Shown here piece by piece: positions 1 through 5,576 of a DNA stretch of 6,785 bases. Source of the stretch: JBCAWW01 sp039024315 (GTDB lineage Bacteria > Bacteroidota > Bacteroidia > J057). Within the stretch, counting starts at the first letter, position 1; each line of letters starts with the position of its first letter. The stretch is taken from the NCBI GenBank assembly GCA_039024315.1, contig JBCCQN010000312.1, positions 1-6,785 of the forward strand. The letters run 5' to 3'. The notes under the pieces are model-generated. The model had not been told where the DNA came from, searched no databases, and worked only from the letters and a program-made list of their open reading frames with translations. The position numbers and the translations under genes were made by a program.

Positions 1-2
1 GT

Positions 3-845
3 TCTGGCCCTGCCGTAGAGCAAGACCACAAATACCTCAAGCAAAAGACGCCCGGCATAGCGCCCGAGAAGTTTGCTCCCGGCCTCATCTCTCTCCCTGA
101 CGAATATGAATTTGGCTCTGTCTTCAATGCCGCTGGCACTGCGTTTTTTTATGGCGTAGACCTCAACGGCAAATCAGAAATCCGTTACTCCAAACTAGAA
201 GGTGAGCAATGGACTGCTCCCAAGGTCATTCTATCTAGCGACAAACATGGTTACAATGATCCCTTTCTTTCGCCTGACGAGCAACGCTTATACTTCATCT
301 CTGAAAGATCGGGCGAAGGCTATGGCGGCTACGACATCTGGTATGTAGAAAAGACTGCCGATGGTTGGTCCCAAGACATCAATGCGGGCCCCAATATCAA
401 TTCTGAACGCAATGAGTACTACATCTCTTTTACCAAGGAGGGGACCATGTACTTTTCCTCCAACAAAAATGCACCCGAAGGCAGAGACGGCAACTTTGAT
501 ATTTACTACTCGGAATCTAAAGACGGAGAATTTCAAGAAGCGGTGGTGCTAGGCGATGCGATCAATACTTCTCGCTACGAAGCCGATGTTTTTATCGATC
601 CGGACGAGGAATACATCATCTTTTGTGGCAACCGTAAGGAGGGCATGGGCAGAGGGGATTTATACATCGCCTTTAAGCAAGCTGACGGTAGTTGGAGCCA
701 AGCCCAAAATATGGGCGCTCCCATCAATAGCGATAAGCATGAGTTGTGCCCCTACGTAACCAGCGATGGCAAGTATTTTATGTACACCAGCAATATGGAT
801 CTGTACTGGGTAAGTACCGAGATATTTGAGCAGTATCGCCCATGA
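3..845 (+). CDS. PD40 (TolB/WD40-like) beta-propeller protein, 5' end missing
   Basis: The reading frame is open from base 3 to a TGA stop at 843-845, giving 280 codons with the N-terminus outside the window. Blade-like repeats are visible: a strand of the form P-x-x-SPDE-x-x-LYFIS near residues 87-99, followed by GGYDIW, then DIYYSES, DLYIAF and finally DLYWVS close to the C-terminus. The intervening segments (FTKEGTMYFSS, DPDEEYIIFCG, TSDGKYFMYTS) have the same spacing. This is the pattern of PD40/WD40-like propeller repeats, as in the propeller part of TolB. In Bacteroidota such stand-alone proteins are usually exported or lipoproteins and often of unknown function; some are fused to OmpA domains. 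The protein ends a few residues after the last blade, so no C-terminal extra domain is present. An internal ATG at 447 is not the start, because the propeller continues upstream of it. The fold call is firm; the substrate or partner is unknown. Confidence 0.88.
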   Translation, partial: SGPAVEQDHKYLKQKTPGIAPEKFAPGLISLPDEYEFGSVFNAAGTAFFYGVDLNGKSEIRYSKLEGEQWTAPKVILSSDKHGYNDPFLSPDEQRLYFISERSGEGYGGYDIWYVEKTADGWSQDINAGPNINSERNEYYISFTKEGTMYFSSNKNAPEGRDGNFDIYYSESKDGEFQEAVVLGDAINTSRYEADVFIDPDEEYIIFCGNRKEGMGRGDLYIAFKQADGSWSQAQNMGAPINSDKHELCPYVTSDGKYFMYTSNMDLYWVSTEIFEQYRP

Positions 846-852
846 GATTGTA

Positions 853-874
853 GCGACGCAACATTTTGCGTCGC
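853..874. repeat. Perfect 9-bp inverted repeat (hairpin) after the PD40 gene
   Basis: GCGACGCAA (853-861) and TTGCGTCGC (866-874) are exact reverse complements around the 4-base loop CATT. The hairpin starts 7 bases after the TGA of the propeller gene, a position suited to ending its transcript. No T-run follows on either strand, so it is not a textbook intrinsic terminator. The GACGCAA/TTGCGTC core resembles intergenic hairpins I recall as common in Bacteroidota genomes; that is memory, not a search. Confidence 0.7.
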
Positions 875-881
875 CTAGGAC

Positions 882-912
882 AAGCGTTCCGCGCTCCCGA
901 AAGCTTTCGGGA
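882..912 (+). repeat. Dispersed repeat, copy 1: AAGCGTTCCGCG plus 18-bp palindrome
   Basis: AAGCGTTCCGCG (882-893) is followed, after one extra C, by the perfect 18-bp palindrome TCCCGAAAGCTTTCGGGA (895-912). The same two-part unit occurs in opposite orientation at 5459-5488, and its left part alone at 1886-1897. It sits between the PD40 and DUF2200 genes with no coding role. The two-part structure shared by distant copies points to an interspersed repeat family, not a site private to one gene. Confidence 0.8.
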
Positions 913-988
913 GGTAAACAAAAATGAAAATACCTCAAATAATGCGTATCTTCATTTATCAATCACACTACTAAAAGAACAATAAAAA

Positions 989-1366
989 ATGGGTCTAACT
1001 GCTACCCCTGAGCATAACGAACGCATCGCCAAAATGACCTTTGCCTCCGTCTATCCCCACTATGTAACTAAGGTGGAGAAAAAAGGACGTACCAAAGAAG
1101 AGCTTCATCAAGTCATTGAGTGGCTGACCGGTTTTGATGAGTCTGCCCTCCAGCAAATGATCGATGAAAAGACCAACTTCGAAACCTTCTTTCAAAAAGC
1201 CAGTCTAAATCCTCACGCCGACTTAGTCAAAGGCGTCATCTGTGGCTATCGCATAGAGGAGCTTGAAAATCCCACCACTAAGCAATGCCGGATGATGGAT
1301 AAATTGGTAGACGAGCTGGCCAAGGGCCGGAAAATGGAAAAAATCCTGCGACAGCCTAAGTCCTAA
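989..1366 (+). CDS. DUF2200 family protein
   Basis: This is a 125-residue protein whose sequence fits the DUF2200 family along its whole length. The diagnostic blocks are RIAKMTFASVYPHYVTKVE near the N-terminus, KKGRTKEE with a following EWLTGF, then NFETFFQKA, KGVICGYRIEE, and the C-terminal DKLVDELAKGRKMEKILR. Members are small cytoplasmic proteins of about 110-125 residues with no known biochemical function; no signal peptide or membrane segment is seen here. The ATG is preceded by an A-rich leader (AACAATAAAA) without a Shine-Dalgarno sequence, as is usual in Bacteroidota, and the family core begins about ten residues in, which supports this start. The next gene begins 24 bases after the stop and may be co-transcribed. 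The family call is confident; the role is unknown. Confidence 0.93.
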   Translation: MGLTATPEHNERIAKMTFASVYPHYVTKVEKKGRTKEELHQVIEWLTGFDESALQQMIDEKTNFETFFQKASLNPHADLVKGVICGYRIEELENPTTKQCRMMDKLVDELAKGRKMEKILRQPKS

Positions 1367-1390
1367 ACCTTTCCAACTAGCACAGCACTG

Positions 1391-1816
1391 ATGACCATTA
1401 TTATTAGATTGATCCTAACAGGGATCATGTTTCTTGTTAAATCCATTAAGGGCGATACTTTTCATTATCTATCAGCCCCAGAAGAACTTTTGCCTCGGAT
1501 CAAAAGACGTCAAACAATGCTTGGAGGCCATACCTTGCCTTCGGTAGTCGCCTCACTTTTTATTTGCCTTGGGCTAATCCCCAATCTCTCCGAATCTTAT
1601 GCGCTCAAACTGGAACAAAACGATTTGATCATTCCCATCACCATTGGGATTTGCTTGATTCCAGTACTGATTCTTAATGGTTTTATTATTGAAGCATATC
1701 TCGAAAAATATAAGAAACACTACAAAACGCTCAAGGATTTTAGCCAGAAAAACAACTTCCCTGAGCGAATGAAAGGGGATCTAGATGAAGTTTTGGAGTG
1801 GCTACTTGACGATTAG
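1391..1816 (+). CDS. Small membrane protein of unknown family
   Basis: This is a 141-residue protein that I do not recognise. Hydrophobic stretches lie at about residues 3-16, 51-66 and 79-100; the last two are separated by a short polar loop, so a helical hairpin is likely and the first stretch may be a third, short membrane helix. A basic segment (RIKRR, around 36-40) comes before the hairpin. A Lys/Tyr-rich segment (YLEKYKKHYKTLK) and an acidic C-terminus (DLDEVLEWLLDD) follow it, and these tails are probably cytoplasmic. An alternative ATG at 1427 would remove most of the first hydrophobic stretch. The gene starts 24 bases after the DUF2200 stop on the same strand, so a two-gene transcript is possible. 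Reality of the gene is supported by coherent membrane topology; function cannot be inferred. Confidence 0.68.
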   Translation: MTIIIRLILTGIMFLVKSIKGDTFHYLSAPEELLPRIKRRQTMLGGHTLPSVVASLFICLGLIPNLSESYALKLEQNDLIIPITIGICLIPVLILNGFIIEAYLEKYKKHYKTLKDFSQKNNFPERMKGDLDEVLEWLLDD

Positions 1817-1885
1817 TATCAGCGCTATTTCATAGAACGCTCCCCTCGAATGTCGGATGCATTTTGGCTCTTCTGGGCTTATTAG

Positions 1886-1898
1886 AAGCGTTCCGCGC
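1886..1898 (+). repeat. Partial copy of the dispersed repeat (left part only)
   Basis: AAGCGTTCCGCGC at 1886-1898 matches bases 882-894 of copy 1 exactly, including the extra C that the 5459-5488 copy lacks. The 18-bp palindrome is missing; the sequence continues AGCGATCCCC instead. It lies in the 177-base gap between the membrane protein and lipoprotein genes, so it is probably a decayed or truncated member of the same family. A 13-base match alone is modest evidence. Confidence 0.5.
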
Positions 1899-1993
1899 AG
1901 CGATCCCCATAACTAAAGGGACAAATAAATACCCCAAACATCTGCTCAATTCCAGCTAGCTTAAGGCTCTAATCTGTAGCCAGCCAAAAGCAT

Positions 1994-2437
1994 ATGAACC
2001 CTAAACTATTATTAGCACTATTCAGCTTTGTTTTCTTAGCAGCTTGTGGAATCTATACGATAAATCCGGAGGGAATGAAAGAATGCCACGAACGCATTGA
2101 GATCACGGAGGATATTGATGCGGCTTTGTTGGGAAGATGGCAGTGGACCGGAATTAGATGTGAACAAGGCAAAAATAATCCTCCTGGAAATGTATATAAA
2201 GGAATGGAAATCGAATTTATCGGCCGAGATACTCTGCTGATATGGTACCAAGATAAATTGGTAGGAGGTATTGACCGTCAGATCGATGTCCCTTTTTTAT
2301 GGGAAGAGGATCTAGTTGAAGATTTTTCCCTTAAATATCTGGCATTAGGTCAGCGCTTCTGGCTGTGTGAGGATAAACTCCTGTTTCACTACCGCCAAAT
2401 CGACGCTTGTGACAATCTATTCAAGCGCAAAGATTAA
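1994..2437 (+). CDS. Small lipoprotein of unknown family with four conserved-looking cysteines
   Basis: This is a 147-residue protein with a clear lipoprotein signal: a short basic start (MNPK), a hydrophobic core, and the lipobox LAAC with the acylated cysteine at residue 18. The residues after the cysteine (GIYTIN) are not acidic, so the Bacteroidota surface-export signal is not apparent and the protein may face the periplasm. The mature part contains four more cysteines, at 31, 56, 125 and 139, enough for two disulfides. The segment LLGRWQWTGIRC (45-56) followed by alternating hydrophobic strands (MEIEFIGRDTLLIWY, then RFWLCEDKLLFHY) suggests a small beta-barrel or lipocalin-like fold in which the protein opens with G-x-W; that is a fold guess only. 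It is convergent with the stator operon, with 55 bases between the two stop codons. Confidence 0.8.
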   Translation: MNPKLLLALFSFVFLAACGIYTINPEGMKECHERIEITEDIDAALLGRWQWTGIRCEQGKNNPPGNVYKGMEIEFIGRDTLLIWYQDKLVGGIDRQIDVPFLWEEDLVEDFSLKYLALGQRFWLCEDKLLFHYRQIDACDNLFKRKD

Positions 2438-2492
2438 AAAAGCGCCACCCCAAAAGAGATGACGCCGATCTATAAAAATGTGTCGCTTCGGA

Positions 2493-3251
2493 CTAGGCTG
2501 GTACGTAAATCCGGCTGATCAAATTGTCGATCACGTAGGATTTGGTGCGGGAGTAAAAGGTGTCGATGGACTCGAGATAGCGGTGGTAAAAGAAGTTCAA
2601 TACCAAACCGATCACGAGGGCTACCAAAGTGGTATCAAAAGCTACGTTAAGGGTACGGGTAATCTCGGGCATACCTTCGGCTGTTTTGGCGAGGTGAGCC
2701 ATACCGATAGAACTAGAAAGTCCGATCAAAGTACCGATAAAGCCTAGCGATACGATGGCACCCAGCAGATAGCGGACGATTTCGAGCTTACCTTCCAGTT
2801 CATCCTTGCTGTTGTCTACCTGGGCATTAAATACCTGTAGCGTATCCGGAATCGATTTATCATTGCGGTATTGGGTACAAGCCTTTTTGATAAACTTATT
2901 GACCAAAAACTGCTTGCCTTCCTTTTCCATTTGGATGATATCAAGCTTGATCTTGGCGACCTCCTCTGGTGAAAGCACCAGCTGGTCGCGCTCGGGCAGG
3001 ATGGATTGGTCGAAACCTTCAAATTCGGATTTTATAGAGAGCTTTTTGGCGTACAATTCGAAGATACTGTAGACAAAGAGAGCATACATCATCACTTGGA
3101 TATAGCCTTTGCTGGAGCCGCCGATGGCTTCGATTACCCTGCTGACCGAAGGGATCCCTGCAAAGAAACTGTGCATGAGGATCAATACGAGCCAGATGGC
3201 GATGGCCGCCATAATGCTGACGCCTGCTTGAGTTATTTTAGATTTGAACAT
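2493..3251 (-). CDS. MotA/TolQ/ExbB family proton-channel subunit
   Basis: This is a 252-residue integral inner-membrane protein. Four hydrophobic segments are visible at about residues 11-31, 49-66, 160-184 and 203-222, with a charged cytoplasmic region of roughly 90 residues between the second and third. That layout is closer to MotA than to the usual three-helix ExbB/TolQ. The last two helices carry the family signature: GFIGTLIGLSSSIGM (170-184) and AFDTTLVALVIGLVLNFFYHRY (204-225). Their threonines correspond to the polar residues lining the proton path in ExbB/TolQ. The C-terminal tail is only about 30 residues, without the long cytoplasmic coiled-coil tail of ZorA. The start lies 11 bases after the stop of the ExbD-like gene, its expected partner; proton flow through this pair would drive movement of the partner's periplasmic domain. 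Family is sure; which machine it powers is unknown. Confidence 0.93.
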   Translation of the reverse strand: MFKSKITQAGVSIMAAIAIWLVLILMHSFFAGIPSVSRVIEAIGGSSKGYIQVMMYALFVYSIFELYAKKLSIKSEFEGFDQSILPERDQLVLSPEEVAKIKLDIIQMEKEGKQFLVNKFIKKACTQYRNDKSIPDTLQVFNAQVDNSKDELEGKLEIVRYLLGAIVSLGFIGTLIGLSSSIGMAHLAKTAEGMPEITRTLNVAFDTTLVALVIGLVLNFFYHRYLESIDTFYSRTKSYVIDNLISRIYVPA

Positions 3252-3262
3252 GATGGTCGTGT

Positions 3263-4135
3263 TTAGAAGTTTTTGATGAATTGATAAGTCCCGTCTTTGC
3301 GGACGATCACCTTGCCGATGAGCAAGCGTGAATCCGAGAGTGGAATGGTTTTGACATAAGTCTCACCGCGCTGCACATTCTGGGCATTTTTGGTGTAGAT
3401 CAAGCCTTTGATGCTGACCGCTTTGTTGCCTTTGCTGCTCTCTTTGAAACGAGCGTAGAGCAAATACTCTCCGGGCACAATGGCGTCAAATTGGCGCACC
3501 GCTTCCTGGCTCGTGCGAAGGTCGTTGCCAAACAGTCGGTTTCTGGATTTACCGCTGTCCCACTGGCCGATATTGCGATCGTTTTTGCGACCGCCAAAGA
3601 CACAGTCTCCACTCTTACAGACAAAAAAGTCTACGTTGTCCGCTTGATTGGCCCAGTTGACCTCAAAAGAAAGTCTAGCGGGTACCGAGGGCGCGTCGCC
3701 TTTGAAAACAGGCGTTGGTTTGGGAGCCGTCTCCTTGATCGGGCTGGTGGTCGTGATGGGTTTTTGCTCCTCCGGAGAACGCTTAGGCTCTTCTTTGGGC
3801 TTGACCTCAGGTTTGCTGACCGCCACCACCGGTGGGGGAGGACTATATTCAAATTCTTTTTCTACTGTCTTTTGCTCTTCCGGTTTGGGGAAGTGTTTGT
3901 AATCCACCAATACGGTGAGCAGGGTGTCGCCAATCTCCTTGCCTTGCAGGCTATCATGCAGATTGCCAAATATCTTCATCTCGGCGGTATCTACATACAT
4001 AGTTACCTGATTCACTTCTGGCGCGGCAGAGCCGCCTTTGGGGGTGATGATAAACAGAAAGATCACTGCTCCCAACGCACCCGTAACTAGATCGAGAAAA
4101 GAGAGGTTAAACACTTGGGTTTTTCTCCTTGCCAT
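3263..4135 (-). CDS. ExbD/MotB-like one-pass stator protein with Pro-rich linker and novel C-terminal domain
   Basis: This is a 290-residue protein. A short basic N-terminus (MARRKTQ) precedes FNLSFLDLV and a single membrane helix (about 13-31). The Asp at residue 15 in FLD matches the position of the protonatable Asp in the ExbD motif PFIDV, so this should be the proton-carrying partner of the adjacent channel subunit. Residues 32-82 form a small periplasmic region. Residues 83-149 are rich in Pro, Lys and Glu (PPPP at 99-102, then PEVKPKEEPK), like the extended arm of TonB. The C-terminal domain (about 152-290) looks beta-rich: SFEVNWANQADNVDFFV, a Cys pair (173, 178), GEYLLYARF and KVIVRKDGTYQF. 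It faintly resembles DUF2135-type domains. I see no OmpA peptidoglycan-binding motif and no TonB C-terminal signature. Stator role is well supported; the C-terminal ligand is unknown. Confidence 0.82.
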   Translation of the reverse strand: MARRKTQVFNLSFLDLVTGALGAVIFLFIITPKGGSAAPEVNQVTMYVDTAEMKIFGNLHDSLQGKEIGDTLLTVLVDYKHFPKPEEQKTVEKEFEYSPPPPVVAVSKPEVKPKEEPKRSPEEQKPITTTSPIKETAPKPTPVFKGDAPSVPARLSFEVNWANQADNVDFFVCKSGDCVFGGRKNDRNIGQWDSGKSRNRLFGNDLRTSQEAVRQFDAIVPGEYLLYARFKESSKGNKAVSIKGLIYTKNAQNVQRGETYVKTIPLSDSRLLIGKVIVRKDGTYQFIKNF

Positions 4136-4144
4136 GGTGTTGTG

Positions 4145-4438
4145 TTATGTTAGCTCAAAGCCTTCTAGGCGATGAGAGGGTTGAGGGAATACGGAATGCC
4201 CATTGGTTTTGCGGGCTTTAGCTTTGGGTAGCGGAAAATGACATTCGACACATTTGTCGCCCTCTCCTGGGGCTTCGCAGCCGCAGTTGGTGCAGGAGAG
4301 TGGCGAAGGGTCGATCTGTACAATTTCCGGACGCTCTTTGAGGGGGCTGATGTAAACCATTTGGCCTTCCATCTGGCAGTTGCTGCACTTAGTTGCCCCA
4401 TCTAGATTTTCGGTATCACAATTTTTACAGATCAACAT
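4145..4438 (-). CDS. Small double zinc-ribbon protein
   Basis: This is a 97-residue protein without a signal peptide or membrane helix, so cytoplasmic. Two four-cysteine zinc sites are plain: CKNC (4-7) with CSNC (18-21), and CTNC (49-52) with CVEC (63-66); an extra Cys sits at 54. The two ribbons are joined by a linker of about 27 residues, and a basic stretch (PKAKARKTNGH, 71-81) and a Gly/Glu tail follow. Such ribbons can bind nucleic acid or act as protein adaptors; nothing here decides between them. The gene begins 4 bases after the outer-membrane barrel's stop and ends 9 bases before the ExbD-like gene, so it is translated as part of the stator operon. A cytoplasmic partner or regulator of the channel's large cytoplasmic loop is a reasonable guess only. 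Confidence 0.85.
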   Translation of the reverse strand: MLICKNCDTENLDGATKCSNCQMEGQMVYISPLKERPEIVQIDPSPLSCTNCGCEAPGEGDKCVECHFPLPKAKARKTNGHSVFPQPSHRLEGFELT

Positions 4439-4442
4439 GAGT

Positions 4443-5189
4443 CTAGTATTTATCTTCTAGGTTGAAACGATATTCATAACCTACAGTAAGCATAGTGCTA
4501 CGGTTGAGCTGGTTGCCCCGATAATCATCAAAGAAGGTATTGGCTGCTTTGTAACGTTCGTTGAAGCTATCCTGCGTACCTCTGTCCCAAACGACATTCA
4601 TCGTAACGCGGCTATTGCGGTTGAGCTGAACGTACATGCCGGGTGAGATTTGGAATCCTACCTGCATTTTGCGGTAATCTTCGTTTACGCCATCGCCAAA
4701 ATAGACGGTGTGAAACTGCTTGTCGACTTCATCCGAACCAAAATACTCGGTCGTTTCTTCGATTTGTCCGGCGAGACCAAAGTTGAAAGAAGGTCCCATG
4801 GCCAGGCTGATGCCCACGCGTTCCCCAAGGGGGTACTCATAACCCAAGACTACCGGTACGCTGATAAAGTGGAGCTTCTCTTTGGCCGAAAAGAAGGCCG
4901 TTCCCTGATTGTCATTAAAATTATCGGTGGAGTAAATCCCGCCTTTTTGGAGGTATTGAACACCCGTGGTGATTCTGTATCGATTGATCTGCAAACCAGC
5001 AGTGACACCCGTATTGATGCCAAAGACCGAACTATTGGTAGAATACAAGCTGGCGAGGTCATCTGTATGCTTGAGATAGGAGCTATTAGCACCACCATTT
5101 ACGCCGATAAATACGGCAGATTGCTGGGCCATAAGGGCTGAAAAGCTAATGCCCAAAAGGAGCATAAGACTGGCTAAGTGTTTCATCAT
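4443..5189 (-). CDS. PorT-like outer-membrane beta-barrel protein
   Basis: From the chosen start the protein has 248 residues. It opens MMKHLASLMLLL, a good Sec signal peptide with likely cleavage after SALMA (residue 21) before QQSAVF. Strand-like amphipathic segments fill the mature part; LHFISVPVVLGYEY (106-119) matches the block 'tyLEIPLLLKY' typical of the PorT/OMP_b-brl_2 barrels of Bacteroidota, preceded by GVQYLQKGG and followed by GISLAMGPSF. The last strand TMLTVGYEYRF is followed by a short NLEDKY tail, so the usual C-terminal aromatic is not the final residue. The frame stays open upstream to an ATG at 5285, but that start, or the one at 5228, would put a polar extension before the signal peptide; 5189 or 5186 fits better. 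It is the first gene of the stator operon, and may be the outer-membrane partner of the ExbD-like arm. Confidence 0.85.
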   Translation of the reverse strand: MMKHLASLMLLLGISFSALMAQQSAVFIGVNGGANSSYLKHTDDLASLYSTNSSVFGINTGVTAGLQINRYRITTGVQYLQKGGIYSTDNFNDNQGTAFFSAKEKLHFISVPVVLGYEYPLGERVGISLAMGPSFNFGLAGQIEETTEYFGSDEVDKQFHTVYFGDGVNEDYRKMQVGFQISPGMYVQLNRNSRVTMNVVWDRGTQDSFNERYKAANTFFDDYRGNQLNRSTMLTVGYEYRFNLEDKY

Positions 5190-5458
5190 CAGTCTGTTTG
5201 TTTTAGGAGTGAGTAATACGATTTTCATGATACTAGATTGATTGGTTGAACAAAAAGCCTTAATGTGATGGTTTAAAGACGGCAAAAAAACGGCCGGGTG
5301 TCGCCAAGGGGGGTAGGCAATGTATAAGCGTGGCGAATGATATGTTAGACGTGAGGCTGAGCGGAGATATGTGGTCGGGAGGAAGGCCGATTTTGGGTGG
5401 TTTTTACTCGAAATGAGAAATTTTTCTTTCGATTTGGGAGCTTTTTGGGGTGGGTTAC

Positions 5459-5488
5459 TCCCGAAAGCTTTCGGGACGCGGAACGCTT
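5459..5488 (-). repeat. Dispersed repeat, copy 2, inverted relative to copy 1
   Basis: The perfect palindrome TCCCGAAAGCTTTCGGGA (5459-5476) is followed directly by CGCGGAACGCTT (5477-5488), the reverse complement of the AAGCGTTCCGCG arm of copy 1 (882-893). On the - strand the unit therefore reads in the same order as copy 1, lacking only its single C between the arms. A short GTAA extension beyond the palindrome is also shared if one G is skipped. The match over two distinct parts makes chance unlikely. Confidence 0.82.
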
Positions 5489-5527
5489 ATCTCTGTTGTC
5501 ATTTTTTTGAAGAGACGAGAGAGAAAT

Positions 5528-5576
5528 CATTCCCCTTGGCCCCTCTTTCTAAAGGGGCGTTTGACGGAAGGGAATG
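5528..5576. repeat. Compound (nested) hairpin in the divergent intergenic region
   Basis: An outer stem pairs CATTCCC (5528-5534) with GGGAATG (5570-5576), extended by TT/AA after a bulged C. Inside it a second stem pairs GCCCCT (5539-5544) with AGGGGC (5553-5558), closed by a T-A pair and a TTCT loop after one mismatch. The inner CCCCT/AGGGG hairpin resembles C/G-rich intergenic hairpins I recall as frequent in Bacteroidota. It lies 100 bases upstream of the barrel gene at 5676 and could be a repeat element or part of its leader. No T-run follows. Confidence 0.6.

Larger units (their letters stand above)
2493..5189 (-). other. Putative four-gene operon for a PMF-driven envelope complex
   Basis: Four genes run in the same direction with gaps of 4, 9 and 11 bases: outer-membrane barrel (5189-4443), zinc ribbon (4438-4145), ExbD/MotB-like protein (4135-3263) and MotA/TolQ/ExbB channel (3251-2493). 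No hairpin or promoter-sized space separates them, so one transcript from the 5190-5675 region is the simplest reading. Together they cover the cytoplasm, inner membrane, periplasm and outer membrane. That they form one complex is an inference from spacing and architecture. Confidence 0.75.

Noticed and set aside
2438..2492. Bidirectional terminator between the convergent lipoprotein and channel genes
   Set aside because: The 55 bases contain A-rich runs but I could not find a convincing stem of useful length.
3491..4090. 199-residue open frame on the + strand
   Set aside because: It lies wholly opposite the ExbD-like gene, whose frame has clear motifs; the antisense translation has no coherent domain.
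2493..4135. Zorya-type anti-phage motor (ZorA/ZorB)
   Set aside because: The channel lacks a long C-terminal cytoplasmic tail, the partner shows no OmpA-like peptidoglycan domain, and no ZorC/D/E-type helicase or nuclease gene is nearby.
2493..4135. GldL/GldM gliding and type IX secretion motor
   Set aside because: GldM is much larger with several periplasmic domains, GldL has two membrane helices, and no gldK or gldN neighbour is present; the ExbB/ExbD-type motifs fit better.
3850..4135. OmpA-like peptidoglycan-binding motif in the ExbD-like protein
   Set aside because: The stretch NDLRTSQEAV (204-213 of the protein) only faintly recalls N-x-x-LS-x-x-RA, lacks the Arg at the right place, and the surrounding residues do not follow the OmpA fold pattern.
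4650..5141. 163-residue open frame on the + strand
   Set aside because: It is antisense to the PorT-like barrel gene, which has a signal peptide and barrel strands; this frame has neither.
5190..5285. N-terminal extension of the PorT-like barrel to the ATG at 5285
   Set aside because: The extra 32 residues are polar and would bury the signal peptide; a start at 5189 or 5186 places the signal peptide at the N-terminus.
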